Positions 10,272-19,615 of a stretch of DNA of 64,000 nt are shown in pieces. The position numbers were made by a program, and so were the translations under genes. Origin of the DNA: an uncultured Pelagibacteraceae bacterium (GTDB taxonomy: Bacteria; Pseudomonadota; Alphaproteobacteria; Pelagibacterales; Pelagibacteraceae); assembly GCA_902588965.1 (NCBI GenBank), contig CACIRD010000003.1, positions 62,001 to 126,000 on the forward strand, written 5' to 3'. The notes below the pieces were generated by a model. It worked only from the letters and a program-made list of their open reading frames with translations, made no database searches and was not told the origin of the DNA. Numbering within the stretch: the stretch's first letter is position 1; the number at the start of each line of letters is the position of its first letter.

Positions 10272-11008
10272 TTTTTTTTCTTAGAAAATTTTACCTTTTT
10301 AAAGGTCAAATCTAGCAAATCTATTATTAATAACTTTCCTTCAAGATTACTATTTAATTGTAAAATATACTTTAAAACTTCATTGGCTTGAATATTTCCG
10401 ACAATTCCTGCAACAGGCCCTAGTATACCCTCAGTTTCACAATTGAGTATATTATCAGATAAATCTGCCTGATAAAAACATTTTAAACATGGATTGTTAA
10501 CTTTTTTAAAATTAAAAGAAAAAATATGTCCATCAAACTTACTGATGGCTCCAGCTATCAAAATCTTTTTATGTTTTATCGAATATTCATTCAGTAAAAG
10601 CTTTGTTTTAAAGTTATCAGAACCATCAACAATAATATCAAAACTTTTAAAAATTTTATCTACATTTTCTTTGTTAATTTTTTCTTTAAATATTTTTGTT
10701 TTTGAAAATGGATTTATTTGATGTATTTTTTTCTTAAGTACCTGAACTTTTGGCTTTCCAATATCTTTTGTATTAAAAAAAGATTGTCTATGGATATTAG
10801 AAATACTTACTTTATCATGATCAATAATACCAATTTTACCAACACCGGCTCGACATAAATAATCCGCTACTGGGCAACCCAAACCACCAGCTCCAACTAT
10901 CAAAACTTTTGACTCTAAAATTTTTCTCTGTCCTAAAATTCCTACTTTTTTAAGTACTATTTGCCTTGAATATCGATCAATTTGTTTTTTACTTAAGATA
11001 TTTTTCAT
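10250..11008 (-). CDS. ThiF/MoeB/HesA-family adenylyltransferase
   Basis: E1-like enzymes of this family adenylate the C-terminal glycine of small sulfur-carrier proteins (MoaD or ThiS). The nucleotide motif GAGGLGCPVADYL lies near residue 40, followed by the Arg-finger region NIHRQSFF and the DGSDNFKTKLLLNE segment. Zinc ligands are CLKCFY in the middle and NCVC at the C-terminus. At 252 residues it lacks the rhodanese domain of MoeZ-type proteins. It overlaps dut by 4 bases. ThiF and MoeB cannot be told apart from the sequence alone. Confidence 0.85.
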   Translation of the reverse strand: MKNILSKKQIDRYSRQIVLKKVGILGQRKILESKVLIVGAGGLGCPVADYLCRAGVGKIGIIDHDKVSISNIHRQSFFNTKDIGKPKVQVLKKKIHQINPFSKTKIFKEKINKENVDKIFKSFDIIVDGSDNFKTKLLLNEYSIKHKKILIAGAISKFDGHIFSFNFKKVNNPCLKCFYQADLSDNILNCETEGILGPVAGIVGNIQANEVLKYILQLNSNLEGKLLIIDLLDLTFKKVKFSKKKNCVCTEF

Positions 11009-11442
11009 TTACCAGTTGATCCAAAGCCACCAATTCCTCTAACAGTTTTAGGTAATTCATTTACCTCTTCAAATTCAATATTTAAAACAGGAACTAATAC
11101 CATTTGTGCAATTCTATCATTATTTTTTATTATAAATTCTTCACTACCATGATTAAATATAATAATTTTTATTTCACCCCTATAGTCGCTATCAATTGTG
11201 CCTGGTGAATTTAATATTCCAATACTAGATTTTGCAGCTAAACCAGATCTAGGTCTTATTTGTATTTCTGTATCTTTTGGTATTGCCAATGATATTCCTG
11301 TTGGTACTAAAATAGATTTTTTTGGTAAAACTTTCATAGGCTCATTTACAAAAGCCATCAAATCCATTCCTGATGATCCATCAGTTTTATATTTTGGTAG
11401 TTTTGCTTCAGGATTAAGCTTTTTAATTAAAACTTTTACCAT
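11005..11442 (-). CDS. dut: Deoxyuridine 5'-triphosphate nucleotidohydrolase (dUTPase)
   Basis: The enzyme hydrolyses dUTP to dUMP, which keeps uracil out of DNA and feeds thymidylate synthesis. All five trimeric dUTPase motifs are visible in 145 residues: DGSSGMDLMA, PRSGLAAKSSIGIL, GTIDSDYRGEI, RIAQMVLVP, and the C-terminal RGIGGFGSTGK arm that closes the active site. It lies between coaBC and the ThiF-like gene on the minus strand, part of the conserved ubiE-ubiB-coaBC-dut run. Confidence 0.96.
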   Translation of the reverse strand: MVKVLIKKLNPEAKLPKYKTDGSSGMDLMAFVNEPMKVLPKKSILVPTGISLAIPKDTEIQIRPRSGLAAKSSIGILNSPGTIDSDYRGEIKIIIFNHGSEEFIIKNNDRIAQMVLVPVLNIEFEEVNELPKTVRGIGGFGSTGK

Positions 11443-11446
11443 TTTT

Positions 11447-12646
11447 TTAATTAATTTGAGAAATTATTCTTTTTACTATTTCTTCTGCTATAATTTTTTT
11501 TTTAGTGATTGGTATTAATTCATTTGTCATATTTTTATAAAAAATATTTACTTCATTATAATCAGAATTAAAACCAATATTAGATTTTGATACGTCATTT
11601 GCAATTATCCAGTCACATCCTTTTTCATCAAGTTTTTTTTTCGAATTTTTTTCTAAATTATCTGTTTCAGCAGCAAATCCAACTACCAACTTTGGTCTTA
11701 AAGAGTTGTGATTAGAAATATGACTTAATATATCAATATTTCTTTCTAAAATAAGATTTAAATTTTTTTCTTTTTTAATTTTTTGTTTACCAACATTATT
11801 GATTTTGAAATCTGCCACAGCAGCAGAAAAAATTGCAACATCTACAGGAAGATTTGATAAAGTTTCATCAAGCATTTCTTTGGCTGTTTTAATTTTAATA
11901 ATTTTTATATCAGCAATATCTTTTAAATTCGTTGGTCCAGTTATTAAAGTTGTATCGAATCCATTATCTCTTAAAGACTCCGCAATAGCAAAACCTTGTT
12001 TTCCACTAGATTTATTTGTTATAAATCGTACTGGATCTAAAAATTCTTGAGTGGGTCCAGCGGTCACAATAGCCTTAAACTTTTGATTTTGATTTTTGTT
12101 ATTAAAAAAAATCTCAATAGCTTTAATTATTTGGTTTGGCTCAGTCATTTTCCCTTCTCCATACTCTCCACAGGCCATGTCACCTATTTCTGGTCCAATT
12201 ATTCTGTAACCTAAATTTTTAATTTTAATTAAATTGTCTTTGTTTGCAGGATGCTCCCACATTCTTACATTCATAGCAGGCGCTAAAAAAATATCTTTAT
12301 TTGAAGCTAAAATAACTGTTGAAGCTAAATCATCTGCTGAACCAGAGCTAATTTTTGAAATTGTATTTGCTGTAGCTGGCGCAATTAATACTATATCAGC
12401 CCATCTCGATAAAGAAATATGATCCATTTCTGCTTCATTATCCTCATCAAATAAATCTGTATAAACCTTTTCTTGAGATAAAGAAGCTGCTGACAATGGC
12501 GTTACAAATTTGGTTGCGTTTCTTGTCAATATCGTTTTGACCTGACAACCTCTTTTTTTAAGCAGCCTTATAATTTCTAAACTTTTATAAGCAGCAATAC
12601 CACCACAAATTATAAGTAATATTTTTTTATTTAAGAAAATATTCAT
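11447..12646 (-). CDS. coaBC: Bifunctional phosphopantothenoylcysteine decarboxylase / phosphopantothenate-cysteine ligase
   Basis: Dfp/CoaBC carries out two steps of coenzyme A synthesis. The FMN-binding CoaC half (about 1-185) shows GGIAAYKSLEIIRLLKKRG, PAMNVRMWEHPA and the flexible-loop Cys in GDMACGEYGEGKM. The CoaB half (about 186-399) starts with VTAGPTQEFLDPVRFI, has AAVADFK and ends with a Rossmann-like region. At 399 residues it is normal length. It is 7 bp from ubiB and 4 bp from dut, so probably one operon. Confidence 0.95.
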   Translation of the reverse strand: MNIFLNKKILLIICGGIAAYKSLEIIRLLKKRGCQVKTILTRNATKFVTPLSAASLSQEKVYTDLFDEDNEAEMDHISLSRWADIVLIAPATANTISKISSGSADDLASTVILASNKDIFLAPAMNVRMWEHPANKDNLIKIKNLGYRIIGPEIGDMACGEYGEGKMTEPNQIIKAIEIFFNNKNQNQKFKAIVTAGPTQEFLDPVRFITNKSSGKQGFAIAESLRDNGFDTTLITGPTNLKDIADIKIIKIKTAKEMLDETLSNLPVDVAIFSAAVADFKINNVGKQKIKKEKNLNLILERNIDILSHISNHNSLRPKLVVGFAAETDNLEKNSKKKLDEKGCDWIIANDVSKSNIGFNSDYNEVNIFYKNMTNELIPITKKKIIAEEIVKRIISQIN

Positions 12647-12653
12647 ATTAAAA

Positions 12654-14222
12654 TTAAAATACTATGAAGCTTAAAAACACAAGCAATAATAAACCAATAA
12701 TACTTTGGTTTCTGAATGATTTTATCTCTAATTCTTTATCTTTTAAAGCAGAATAAGAATTTGAATTATGTGGAATTTGACCACTTGCAAGAAATGTAAG
12801 TGCTTGATTTGCTTTATCCATAATTTTTGGAAAATCAGGTAATCTTCTGAATACTTCAGCAGAGTCTTTTAATGTTTCAGTAAAATTTCCAATTGGATCT
12901 TTAGTTTCTTTAAGCCATTTTTCTAAAACTGGCTTTGAAGTTTCCCATATGTTTGTATCTGGATTTAATTTTCTTGCAACTCCTTCAACTACAACCATTG
13001 TTTTTTGAAGAAGTAATAATTGTGGTTGAGTTTGCATATTAAACTTTTCAGTTATATCAAACAATTGCTTTAGAAGTTTTCCTCCAGAAATATCTTTTAC
13101 AGATTGCCCAAATATAGGCTCACCGATTGATCTTAAAGCTTGAGCAAGTTCATCAACATTTACATTTTTTGGGACTAATCCAGCAATTATATGAACATCT
13201 GCAACTTTTTTGTAATCTCTAACTATAAATCCATATAATATTTCAGCTAGATATTTCCTGTTTAGTTTATCCAATCTTCCCATTATTCCAAAATCGATTG
13301 GAACAATTTTACCACTCTTATCAATAAATAGGTTTCCTTGATGCATATCTGCATGAAAAAAACCATCTCTTACAGCATGTCTTAAAAAATGCTGTATAAC
13401 ATTTGATGCTATATTTTTTATATCTATATTTTTATTTTTAAGTATTTCTTTTTCCCTTATTGAGACACCATCAACCCAATCCAATGTTAATATTTTTTCA
13501 CTGGTATAATTCCAGTATATTTTTGGGATATAAAAACCTGAGTCATTTTTAGTATTTTCAGCAAATTCATTGGCAGCAGCTGCCTCAAATCTTAGATCCA
13601 TTTCGTGATTTGTGATTTCCTTTAAAAGAAATACTACTTCGAGAAGTTTTAGTCTTTTTGTTTTAGTTATTATATTTTCTATAAAGTAAGCTAACAACAT
13701 TAAAGCATCTATTTCTTCATTAAATATTTTTTTAATGTTTGGTCTTAAAATTTTAATAGCTACTTCTTTTACAACACCATTGTCGTTTATTTGCGCTTTA
13801 TGAACCTGGGCTATAGACGCTGCAGCGATTGGTTCACTGATATTCTTTATAGATTTATAAACATCTCCTCCTAATTCTTTTGACAATATTTTTTGAGAAT
13901 CACTTTTGTTAAATGGTGGAACTCTGTCTTGAAGCTTTTCTAGTTGGGATGATAATTTCTCACCTATAATATCTGGTCTAGTTGCTAAAAATTGACCAAG
14001 TTTAATAAACGTAGTCCCCATTCCCTCAATTGATTTGCACAATTTTTGTTCTTCGCTCAGATTTTTTAAAGCTAAATTTTTATTAGAAAAAGATATAGAA
14101 AAGATTGCAAAAATTAATCTAACAATTAAAGGTGGTCGATGAATATTAGATACAACTTTTAATGCATCTGATAGTGCTATTTTTCTTGCTAATTTAAATA
14201 GTATAAAAATTTTCTTTACCAT
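12654..14222 (-). CDS. ubiB: UbiB, ADCK/ABC1-family ATPase of ubiquinone biosynthesis
   Basis: UbiB is an atypical protein kinase-like ATPase needed for ubiquinone assembly. The KxGQ motif occurs in FIKLGQFLATRPDIIG near residue 75, the Ala-rich nucleotide loop in EPIAAASIAQVH, and the catalytic-like loop HADMHQGNLFIDKSG with DFGIMG near 315. The C-terminus has a single hydrophobic segment (IIGLLLLVFLSFIVF), matching the UbiB membrane anchor. The track start is 14234. I prefer Met at 14222, which forms TAATG with the ubiE stop. Confidence 0.92.
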   Translation of the reverse strand: MVKKIFILFKLARKIALSDALKVVSNIHRPPLIVRLIFAIFSISFSNKNLALKNLSEEQKLCKSIEGMGTTFIKLGQFLATRPDIIGEKLSSQLEKLQDRVPPFNKSDSQKILSKELGGDVYKSIKNISEPIAAASIAQVHKAQINDNGVVKEVAIKILRPNIKKIFNEEIDALMLLAYFIENIITKTKRLKLLEVVFLLKEITNHEMDLRFEAAAANEFAENTKNDSGFYIPKIYWNYTSEKILTLDWVDGVSIREKEILKNKNIDIKNIASNVIQHFLRHAVRDGFFHADMHQGNLFIDKSGKIVPIDFGIMGRLDKLNRKYLAEILYGFIVRDYKKVADVHIIAGLVPKNVNVDELAQALRSIGEPIFGQSVKDISGGKLLKQLFDITEKFNMQTQPQLLLLQKTMVVVEGVARKLNPDTNIWETSKPVLEKWLKETKDPIGNFTETLKDSAEVFRRLPDFPKIMDKANQALTFLASGQIPHNSNSYSALKDKELEIKSFRNQSIIGLLLLVFLSFIVF

Positions 14223-14926
14223 TATATTTTCCACCCTGAATGAATAGCTACAATGCCCCCGCTTAGATTTCTATATTTACAGTTTTTAAAACCAATATTT
14301 TTCATACAGATGATCAATTCCTCTTGATTAACAAAATTATCTATACTTTTAATTAAATATTCGTAAGGCTCACTTTTACCAACAATAATTTTTCCTATAA
14401 TTGGTATTAATTTTGAATAATTTTTATAAATGAACTCTAAATTAGAGTTTGTTATTTTTGAAAATTCTAAACATAAAAAACGGCCTCCAGGTTTTAAAAC
14501 TCTAAAAGCCTCCTCCAGAGATTTTTTAATATTTTTAGTATTTCGAAGTCCAAAACTTATAGTGTAATAATCGAATGAATTATCTTTAAAACCAAGTTTT
14601 TCAGCACTTTGTATATACCAATGAATATTTTTTGAATTAATAAATTTTTTTTTCCCTTCTTCAATCATTTTTTTGTTCGGATCAACATTAAAAACATCTC
14701 CATTGTTCTTAATAGATTCTAAATAAATTTTTCCTATATCTCCCGTCCCACATCCAACATCTACCAACTTTCTATTTTCCGCGGGCGACATCATCATTAT
14801 AAAATCCTTTTTCCATTTTCTATGAATTCCGAGAGACATAAAATCGTTCATTAAGTCATATTTATCGTAAACTTTATCGAATACTTCTTTAACTAATCCT
14901 TTTTGATTTTGTAGAAACTGTCTCAT
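14222..14926 (-). CDS. ubiE: Ubiquinone/menaquinone C-methyltransferase UbiE
   Basis: This SAM-dependent enzyme carries out C-methylation of the quinone ring. Family signatures are VFDKVYDKYDLMNDFMSLG and HRKWK at the N-terminus, SAM motif I VDVGCGTGDI, the DYYTISFGLRN segment, and FRVLKPGGRFLCLEFSK. At 234 residues it has standard length. It is followed by ubiB with a 1-base overlap. Its start is 37 bp from the divergent mutM, so the two share a short promoter region. Confidence 0.96.
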   Translation of the reverse strand: MRQFLQNQKGLVKEVFDKVYDKYDLMNDFMSLGIHRKWKKDFIMMMSPAENRKLVDVGCGTGDIGKIYLESIKNNGDVFNVDPNKKMIEEGKKKFINSKNIHWYIQSAEKLGFKDNSFDYYTISFGLRNTKNIKKSLEEAFRVLKPGGRFLCLEFSKITNSNLEFIYKNYSKLIPIIGKIIVGKSEPYEYLIKSIDNFVNQEELIICMKNIGFKNCKYRNLSGGIVAIHSGWKI

Positions 14927-14963
14927 AGTATTTAATTTTTTATATAAGATAATATAGTATTAA

Positions 14964-15827
14964 ATGCCAGAATTGCCAGAAGTAGAAATAGTAAAACAAT
15001 CACTTTATAAGAACATAAAATCCAAAAAAATAAAAAAAATTATTATTAAAAATAGAAATTTGAGATTTAAATTACCCAATAATTTTTCATCTACTTTAAA
15101 AAATCACAAAATAAATCATGTCAATCGTTTTTCAAAATATTTAATTATAAGATTTAATGACAATAAATACTGTTTAATTCATTTGGGAATGTCTGGCACG
15201 ATTCATATTGTAAGAAATAAAGATAAAAACTTAATTACAAATACAAGTTTTTATAGTTCTCCTTCCATTCCCAAGAAACATAATCATATTTTTTTGGTCT
15301 TTGATAAATTTAAGTTAATATATAATGATCCAAGAAGATTTGGTTTTTTTAAAATTTTTTTAAGTAACAAAGAGTTATCTGATTATTTAAAAAAATATGG
15401 ACCAGAACCTTTTGAAAAAAAATTCAATGTAAAATATCTAAAAAAAAAGTTAAAAGGAAAAAAAAAAAATATTAAAAATTATCTATTAGATCAAAATTTT
15501 GTTTCAGGTATCGGAAATATTTATGCAAACGAAATATTATTTTTTTCTAAAATAAATCCGAATAAAAAATCTGGAAGGTTAAATGTTAATGATTATAAAA
15601 ATATAATTTTGTTCTCGAAAAAAGTTTTAAAATTTGCAATTAAAAAAGGTGGATCGACCATTCAAAATTTTTTGAACACTGAAGGAAATTTAGGATTATT
15701 TCAGAATTATTTTAAAGTATATGGCAGAGAAAATTTAAGGTGTTTAAGGTATAAATGCACAGGCACTATAAAGAAAAAAAAAATGTCAAATAGATCAACT
15801 TTTTATTGCAATATGTGTCAAAAATAA
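14964..15827 (+). CDS. mutM: Formamidopyrimidine-DNA glycosylase (Fpg/MutM)
   Basis: MutM removes 8-oxoguanine and ring-opened purines and cuts the abasic site. The start MPELPEVEIVKQSL supplies the catalytic Pro and Glu after Met removal. LIHLGMSGTIHI, NDPRRFGFF and the helix-two-turn-helix segment QNFVSGIGNIYANEILF are conserved. The C-terminus has the zinc finger with STFYCNMCQK; its first cysteine pair is spaced CLRYKC (C-x4-C). It is unusually rich in lysine. rpsT follows on the same strand. Confidence 0.95.
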   Translation: MPELPEVEIVKQSLYKNIKSKKIKKIIIKNRNLRFKLPNNFSSTLKNHKINHVNRFSKYLIIRFNDNKYCLIHLGMSGTIHIVRNKDKNLITNTSFYSSPSIPKKHNHIFLVFDKFKLIYNDPRRFGFFKIFLSNKELSDYLKKYGPEPFEKKFNVKYLKKKLKGKKKNIKNYLLDQNFVSGIGNIYANEILFFSKINPNKKSGRLNVNDYKNIILFSKKVLKFAIKKGGSTIQNFLNTEGNLGLFQNYFKVYGRENLRCLRYKCTGTIKKKKMSNRSTFYCNMCQK

Positions 15828-15877
15828 AAAATAATTGGTTGACCGGCGCTAATTCTATGGCTATACCTCCACCAAAA

Positions 15878-16138
15878 ATGGCAAACACAAAATCAGCAAT
15901 TAAAACTTTAAGAAGAATTAAAAGGCAAACCCTTGTAAACAAATCTAGAAAGACTAGATTTAAAAATGCAATTAAAAAAATGAACGTGCTAATTGAAAAA
16001 AAAAATAAAAAAAACGCATTAGCATATCTACCAAAACTCAACTCCGAGTTAATGAAGATTGCAAAAACAGGAATTATTAAGAAAGAAAAAGCTTCAAGGA
16101 ATCTTTCAAGAATAACTAGAAAAATAAATTCACTGTAA
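15878..16138 (+). CDS. rpsT: Small ribosomal subunit protein bS20
   Basis: S20 is a primary 16S rRNA binder of the 30S body. The true start is MANTKSAIKTLRRIKRQ at 15878. The ORF-track start at 15806 adds a mutM-overlapping, non-family leader. The 86-residue protein is the expected three-helix, Lys/Arg-rich S20 (VNKSRKTRFKNAIK, GIIKKEKASRNLSRI). The mutM - rpsT - dnaA order is common in alphaproteobacteria. Confidence 0.95.
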   Translation: MANTKSAIKTLRRIKRQTLVNKSRKTRFKNAIKKMNVLIEKKNKKNALAYLPKLNSELMKIAKTGIIKKEKASRNLSRITRKINSL

Positions 16139-16401
16139 CAACTGTTAATTGATATTTATATTTCAACTTAAGATTTGTACTATATAAAAGGTTAGAAATT
16201 TTCTTTTTACTAAATATAGATAGTTTTCATTAAATTTTTTCCTTGGAAATATTCACGTTTAAGTTTTAAAAAAGTTCTCCCATAGATTTAATTTTAATAA
16301 ATAAAAAAATACACCTGCAGATTTTATTTTTTTTTAATTATATTAAAATTATTCTTGATAAAATTTTTTCAATAGTCTTTATTCAATTTCTTTTTAAATT
16401 C
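16139..16401. other. Intergenic region between rpsT and dnaA
   Basis: These 263 bp are AT-rich and contain no ORF with family features. I looked for DnaA boxes (TTATCCACA-like). Only a poor partial match (ATATTCACG) is present, so there is no support for an origin here. It presumably holds the dnaA promoter and the rpsT transcript end. No clear hairpin terminator is visible. Confidence 0.6.
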
Positions 16402-17814
16402 ATGAAAAACAAAAATATTTTAAATAAATCTGAAACAGAAAAAATTTCTTGGGAAAAAATCCAAGATCAGATGAGAGCAAAATTTGGGAAAGATATTTAT
16501 GAAAGTTGGCTTAGAAAAATTAGTTTCGTTGATCAGTTTAACGACTATATTTTGCTTTCTGTTACAACGCGCTTTATTCGAGATTGGATTACTTCAAGAT
16601 ATTTGGATCAAATACTTCAGATGGTCCGTTTAAATAAACCTGAAATAGGTAGAATAGAACTCTCTATAATAGATAATAATCATAAATTAAATGATACTAA
16701 CCAGGATCAAAAAGTTAGTTCAAAAAAAGACAATGTATCATTCATAAAAGATTTTGTATTTCAATATAATAGAATAGATCCAAATAAAAACTTTGATAAT
16801 TTTATTACAGGACCAAGCAATAATTTAGCTTTTGAAGCTTCAAAAAAGGTTTCAGAAAACAGCTCTCACTATAACCCATTGTATATTTATGGTGGCGTGG
16901 GAATGGGAAAAACACATCTTTTAAATGCAATAGGTCTTAAATTAAAAGATAAAAATAAAGTAATGTTTATCTCCGCAGAAAGATTCATGTATCAATTTGT
17001 AAAATCAATTAAATCTAACGATATGGTCAAGTTTAAAGAATATTTTAGAAATGCTGATGTATTTTTGATTGATGATATTCAGTTTATGAATGGAAAAGAA
17101 GCTATGCAAGAAGAGTTTTTTCATACTTTTAATGCCTTGCTGGATAAAGGTTCTCAAATTATTGTATCTGCAGACAGACCACCTAATAAACTTGCGAGAA
17201 TACAAGAAAGAATAAAGTCGAGGTTTTCAGGGGGCCTAGTTATAGATATTCAACAAACTAATTATGAGCTTAGAAGCAAAATTATAAAAATAAAAACTGA
17301 AGAATTAAAAAATTATTATTCAGAAGGATTAAATATCACAGAGGATATACAAGATTTTTTAAGCAAAGAAATTATAAGTAGTGTTAGAGAATTGGTTGGG
17401 GCCTTAAATAGAATTGTCTCATTTTCAAGAATATACAACAAAACTCCAAATCTATCAGAAACTAAAGTAATTTTAAAAGATCTTTTAAATTTATCAGAAA
17501 ATAAAGTAACTGTAGAATTAATACAGTCCCTGGTTTGTAAATTTTTCAAAATTTCAAAAAACGAAATGCTTTCTGCACGAAGATCAAGATATTTGGTAAG
17601 ACCAAGACAAACAGCTATTTATTTAACAAAAATTTTAACATCTAAATCTTTACCAGAAATTGGGAGAGAATTTTCTAATAGGGACCATACAACTGTTATT
17701 CATTCTATTAAAACAATTGAAAATTTAAAAAAAAGTGACACTGAACTTTGTAACAATATTGATAATTTAAAAAATCAAATTTTATTTAATAAATCGAATG
17801 AAATTCAGTATTAA
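16402..17814 (+). CDS. dnaA: Chromosomal replication initiator protein DnaA
   Basis: DnaA binds origin boxes and opens the duplex for replication. The 470 residues contain the N-terminal interaction domain (SWEKIQDQMRAKFGKDIYESWL), a variable linker, and the AAA+ domain with Walker A GGVGMGKTHLLNAIG and Walker B FLIDDIQFM. The C-terminal helix-turn-helix DNA-binding domain includes RPRQTAIYLTKILTSKSLP and the signature GREFSNRDHTTVIHSI. Its 3' end overlaps the dnaN start by 17 bases, so dnaA and dnaN are tightly coupled. Confidence 0.98.
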   Translation: MKNKNILNKSETEKISWEKIQDQMRAKFGKDIYESWLRKISFVDQFNDYILLSVTTRFIRDWITSRYLDQILQMVRLNKPEIGRIELSIIDNNHKLNDTNQDQKVSSKKDNVSFIKDFVFQYNRIDPNKNFDNFITGPSNNLAFEASKKVSENSSHYNPLYIYGGVGMGKTHLLNAIGLKLKDKNKVMFISAERFMYQFVKSIKSNDMVKFKEYFRNADVFLIDDIQFMNGKEAMQEEFFHTFNALLDKGSQIIVSADRPPNKLARIQERIKSRFSGGLVIDIQQTNYELRSKIIKIKTEELKNYYSEGLNITEDIQDFLSKEIISSVRELVGALNRIVSFSRIYNKTPNLSETKVILKDLLNLSENKVTVELIQSLVCKFFKISKNEMLSARRSRYLVRPRQTAIYLTKILTSKSLPEIGREFSNRDHTTVIHSIKTIENLKKSDTELCNNIDNLKNQILFNKSNEIQY

Positions 17815-18910
17815 TCAACAAGATCTTCAACAATCATTAAGTTATTGTCAGGGGATAATAGAAAAGAGAAGTACACTACCAATTTTATCAAATGTGCTTA
17901 TAGATGCGAGCAACTCAAAACTTAAAATCCTAGCAACTGATCTTGATTTAATTTTTATAAACGAAATTAAAAATGTCGAAGTTTCAGAGGAAGGAAGAAC
18001 TACAACAACCTCATCAATAATGTATGACATTATAAGAAAGTTTTCAGCAGGAAAAAAAATTAACTTTAATTTAACTAGTGAGAGCAAGGTTCAATTAGAG
18101 TCAGAGAAATCTATATTCAATTTGAATTGTATAAATGCATCAGAATTTCCAATTACAGATGAAAATTTTAGTGGTAATGAATTTGTCTTACAATCAAAAC
18201 AACTGCTTAAACTATTGAACAAATGTAAATTTTCAGTCTCAAATGATGAAACAAGACATTATCTAAGTGGAATATATTTTCACCAAACTCAAATTGAGGA
18301 TAAACATTTTTTAACAGCCGTAGCAACTGATAGTCATAGGATGTCTATATCAAAGGTTTTGCTTAAAAATAAAATTGAATTTGAACCGATAATTTTACCA
18401 AAAAAAACTATATTTCAAATTTGCGCTCTTCTAGAAGATTATGATGGAGACGTTAAAATTTCTAATCAAAAATCAAAAATTAAATTTGAGCTTGAAAATA
18501 GTATTTTAATTTCAAAACTGATTGATGGAAAGTTTCCAAACTATATTCAGGTTATACCAAAAAATAATAAAAAAAAATTAGAAATTGATTTAGAATTATT
18601 TCGAAACTCAGTTGATAGAGTCGCTTCTGTTTCATTAGATAAAAAAGATGGAGTTAAATTTAATTTAATTAAAGATAAATTAAATCTTTCAGTAAACAAT
18701 ACGAGTAGTGGAGATGGAAAAGAAACTTTAAATGTAAAATTTGACCATGAATTAGATATTAGCTTTAATTCTAGATATCTTATGGATATAGCTAGTCAAC
18801 TTGATGGAAATAAAATAGAAATATTTTTGAATGAAACAGGTTCTCCTGCCCTTGTAAAAGATCCTTCAGATTTTGACAGTATATATGTTGTAATGCCTAT
18901 GAAGGGCTAA
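17798..18910 (+). CDS. dnaN: DNA polymerase III sliding clamp, beta subunit
   Basis: The beta clamp is a ring-shaped dimer that holds DNA polymerase III on DNA and recruits repair enzymes. The 370 residues have normal length and three similar domains. Landmarks are QGIIEKRSTLPILSNVLI, FTVs-type segments ISKLIDGKFPNYIQVIP and the C-terminal FNSRYLMDIASQL with VKDPSDFDSIYVVMPM. The ATG lies inside the dnaA 3' end. It runs convergently into plsC with a 4-base overlap of coding ends. Confidence 0.97.
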   Translation: MKFSINQQDLQQSLSYCQGIIEKRSTLPILSNVLIDASNSKLKILATDLDLIFINEIKNVEVSEEGRTTTTSSIMYDIIRKFSAGKKINFNLTSESKVQLESEKSIFNLNCINASEFPITDENFSGNEFVLQSKQLLKLLNKCKFSVSNDETRHYLSGIYFHQTQIEDKHFLTAVATDSHRMSISKVLLKNKIEFEPIILPKKTIFQICALLEDYDGDVKISNQKSKIKFELENSILISKLIDGKFPNYIQVIPKNNKKKLEIDLELFRNSVDRVASVSLDKKDGVKFNLIKDKLNLSVNNTSSGDGKETLNVKFDHELDISFNSRYLMDIASQLDGNKIEIFLNETGSPALVKDPSDFDSIYVVMPMKG

Positions 18911-19608
18911 TTGATATTATCTAACTCTTTATAAATATTTGTTTGAAGTAATTTAAGAAATTCTTTTGCTTCTAAATTTGGGTTTATAGGTTTTAAAATT
19001 GAAACTGTAATATCTTTATTTGATTTTAACATTCCAAATTTGGGCCAAACAAACCCAGAATTTATAGCAACTGGCTGGCATTTTATTTTAAGAATTTCGT
19101 AAATTCTAGAGGCACCCTTTTTAAAATCTGTTCTGTTATCAGGACTCACTCTTGTCGCTTGAGGAAATATAATAATAGGACGATTAAATTTTTCTGAAGA
19201 AATTTTAATCTTATTGTAAAAATCTAAGTTTTCTTTACTAATTTTATTTCTATCTATTGAAATAGATTTGATTTTTTTTAAATACCAACCAAAAATCGGA
19301 ATTTTTAACAGTTCTTTTTTTAAAATAAAAATTGGAGAATTAAAAATAGTCTGTAAAAAAAAAGTCTCAAACATAGACTGATGAGAGCTAGCTATAAAAA
19401 ATTTTTCATCATTAATTATATTTTCTTTACCTTTGACGATTATTTTTGATGACAAAAAAATTAATAGACACAATCTTGTCCAGTAGCCCATTAATTTTCC
19501 ACCAGATAAAACTAATTTATGTGGAAGTATTAAAGATGGCAAATAAGCTATACAAATTAAAGTAATTCCTAGGTAGAAAAAAATTAAAAAAAAAATATTT
19601 CTTATCAT
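18907..19608 (-). CDS. plsC: 1-acyl-sn-glycerol-3-phosphate acyltransferase
   Basis: PlsC-type enzymes add the second acyl chain in phosphatidic acid synthesis at the inner membrane. The protein has an N-terminal hydrophobic segment (IFFLIFFYLGITLICIAYL) and the acyltransferase block I SSHQSMFETFF. In it the usual H-x4-D becomes H-x4-E, a variant I recall in other alphaproteobacterial homologues. Block II lies in SIDRNK and block III in IIFPQATRVSPD. At 233 residues it is normal length. It is 7 bp downstream of lysA on the minus strand. Confidence 0.88.
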   Translation of the reverse strand: MIRNIFFLIFFYLGITLICIAYLPSLILPHKLVLSGGKLMGYWTRLCLLIFLSSKIIVKGKENIINDEKFFIASSHQSMFETFFLQTIFNSPIFILKKELLKIPIFGWYLKKIKSISIDRNKISKENLDFYNKIKISSEKFNRPIIIFPQATRVSPDNRTDFKKGASRIYEILKIKCQPVAINSGFVWPKFGMLKSNKDITVSILKPINPNLEAKEFLKLLQTNIYKELDNIN

Positions 19609-19615
19609 TTTTTAT

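Noticed and set aside
15718-15824. Unusual C-x4-C first pair in the MutM zinc finger
   Set aside because: This spacing also occurs, as far as I recall, in other alphaproteobacterial MutM proteins, and the second pair and catalytic residues are normal.
16139-16401. Possible replication origin between rpsT and dnaA
   Set aside because: No cluster of DnaA boxes and no AT-rich 13-mer array could be distinguished from the AT-rich background. Alphaproteobacterial origins are often not beside dnaA.
19372-19401. PlsC block I has Glu instead of Asp in H-x4-D
   Set aside because: The H-x4-E variant appears, as I recall, in several alphaproteobacterial homologues. The rest of the enzyme is intact, so I do not treat it as loss of function.
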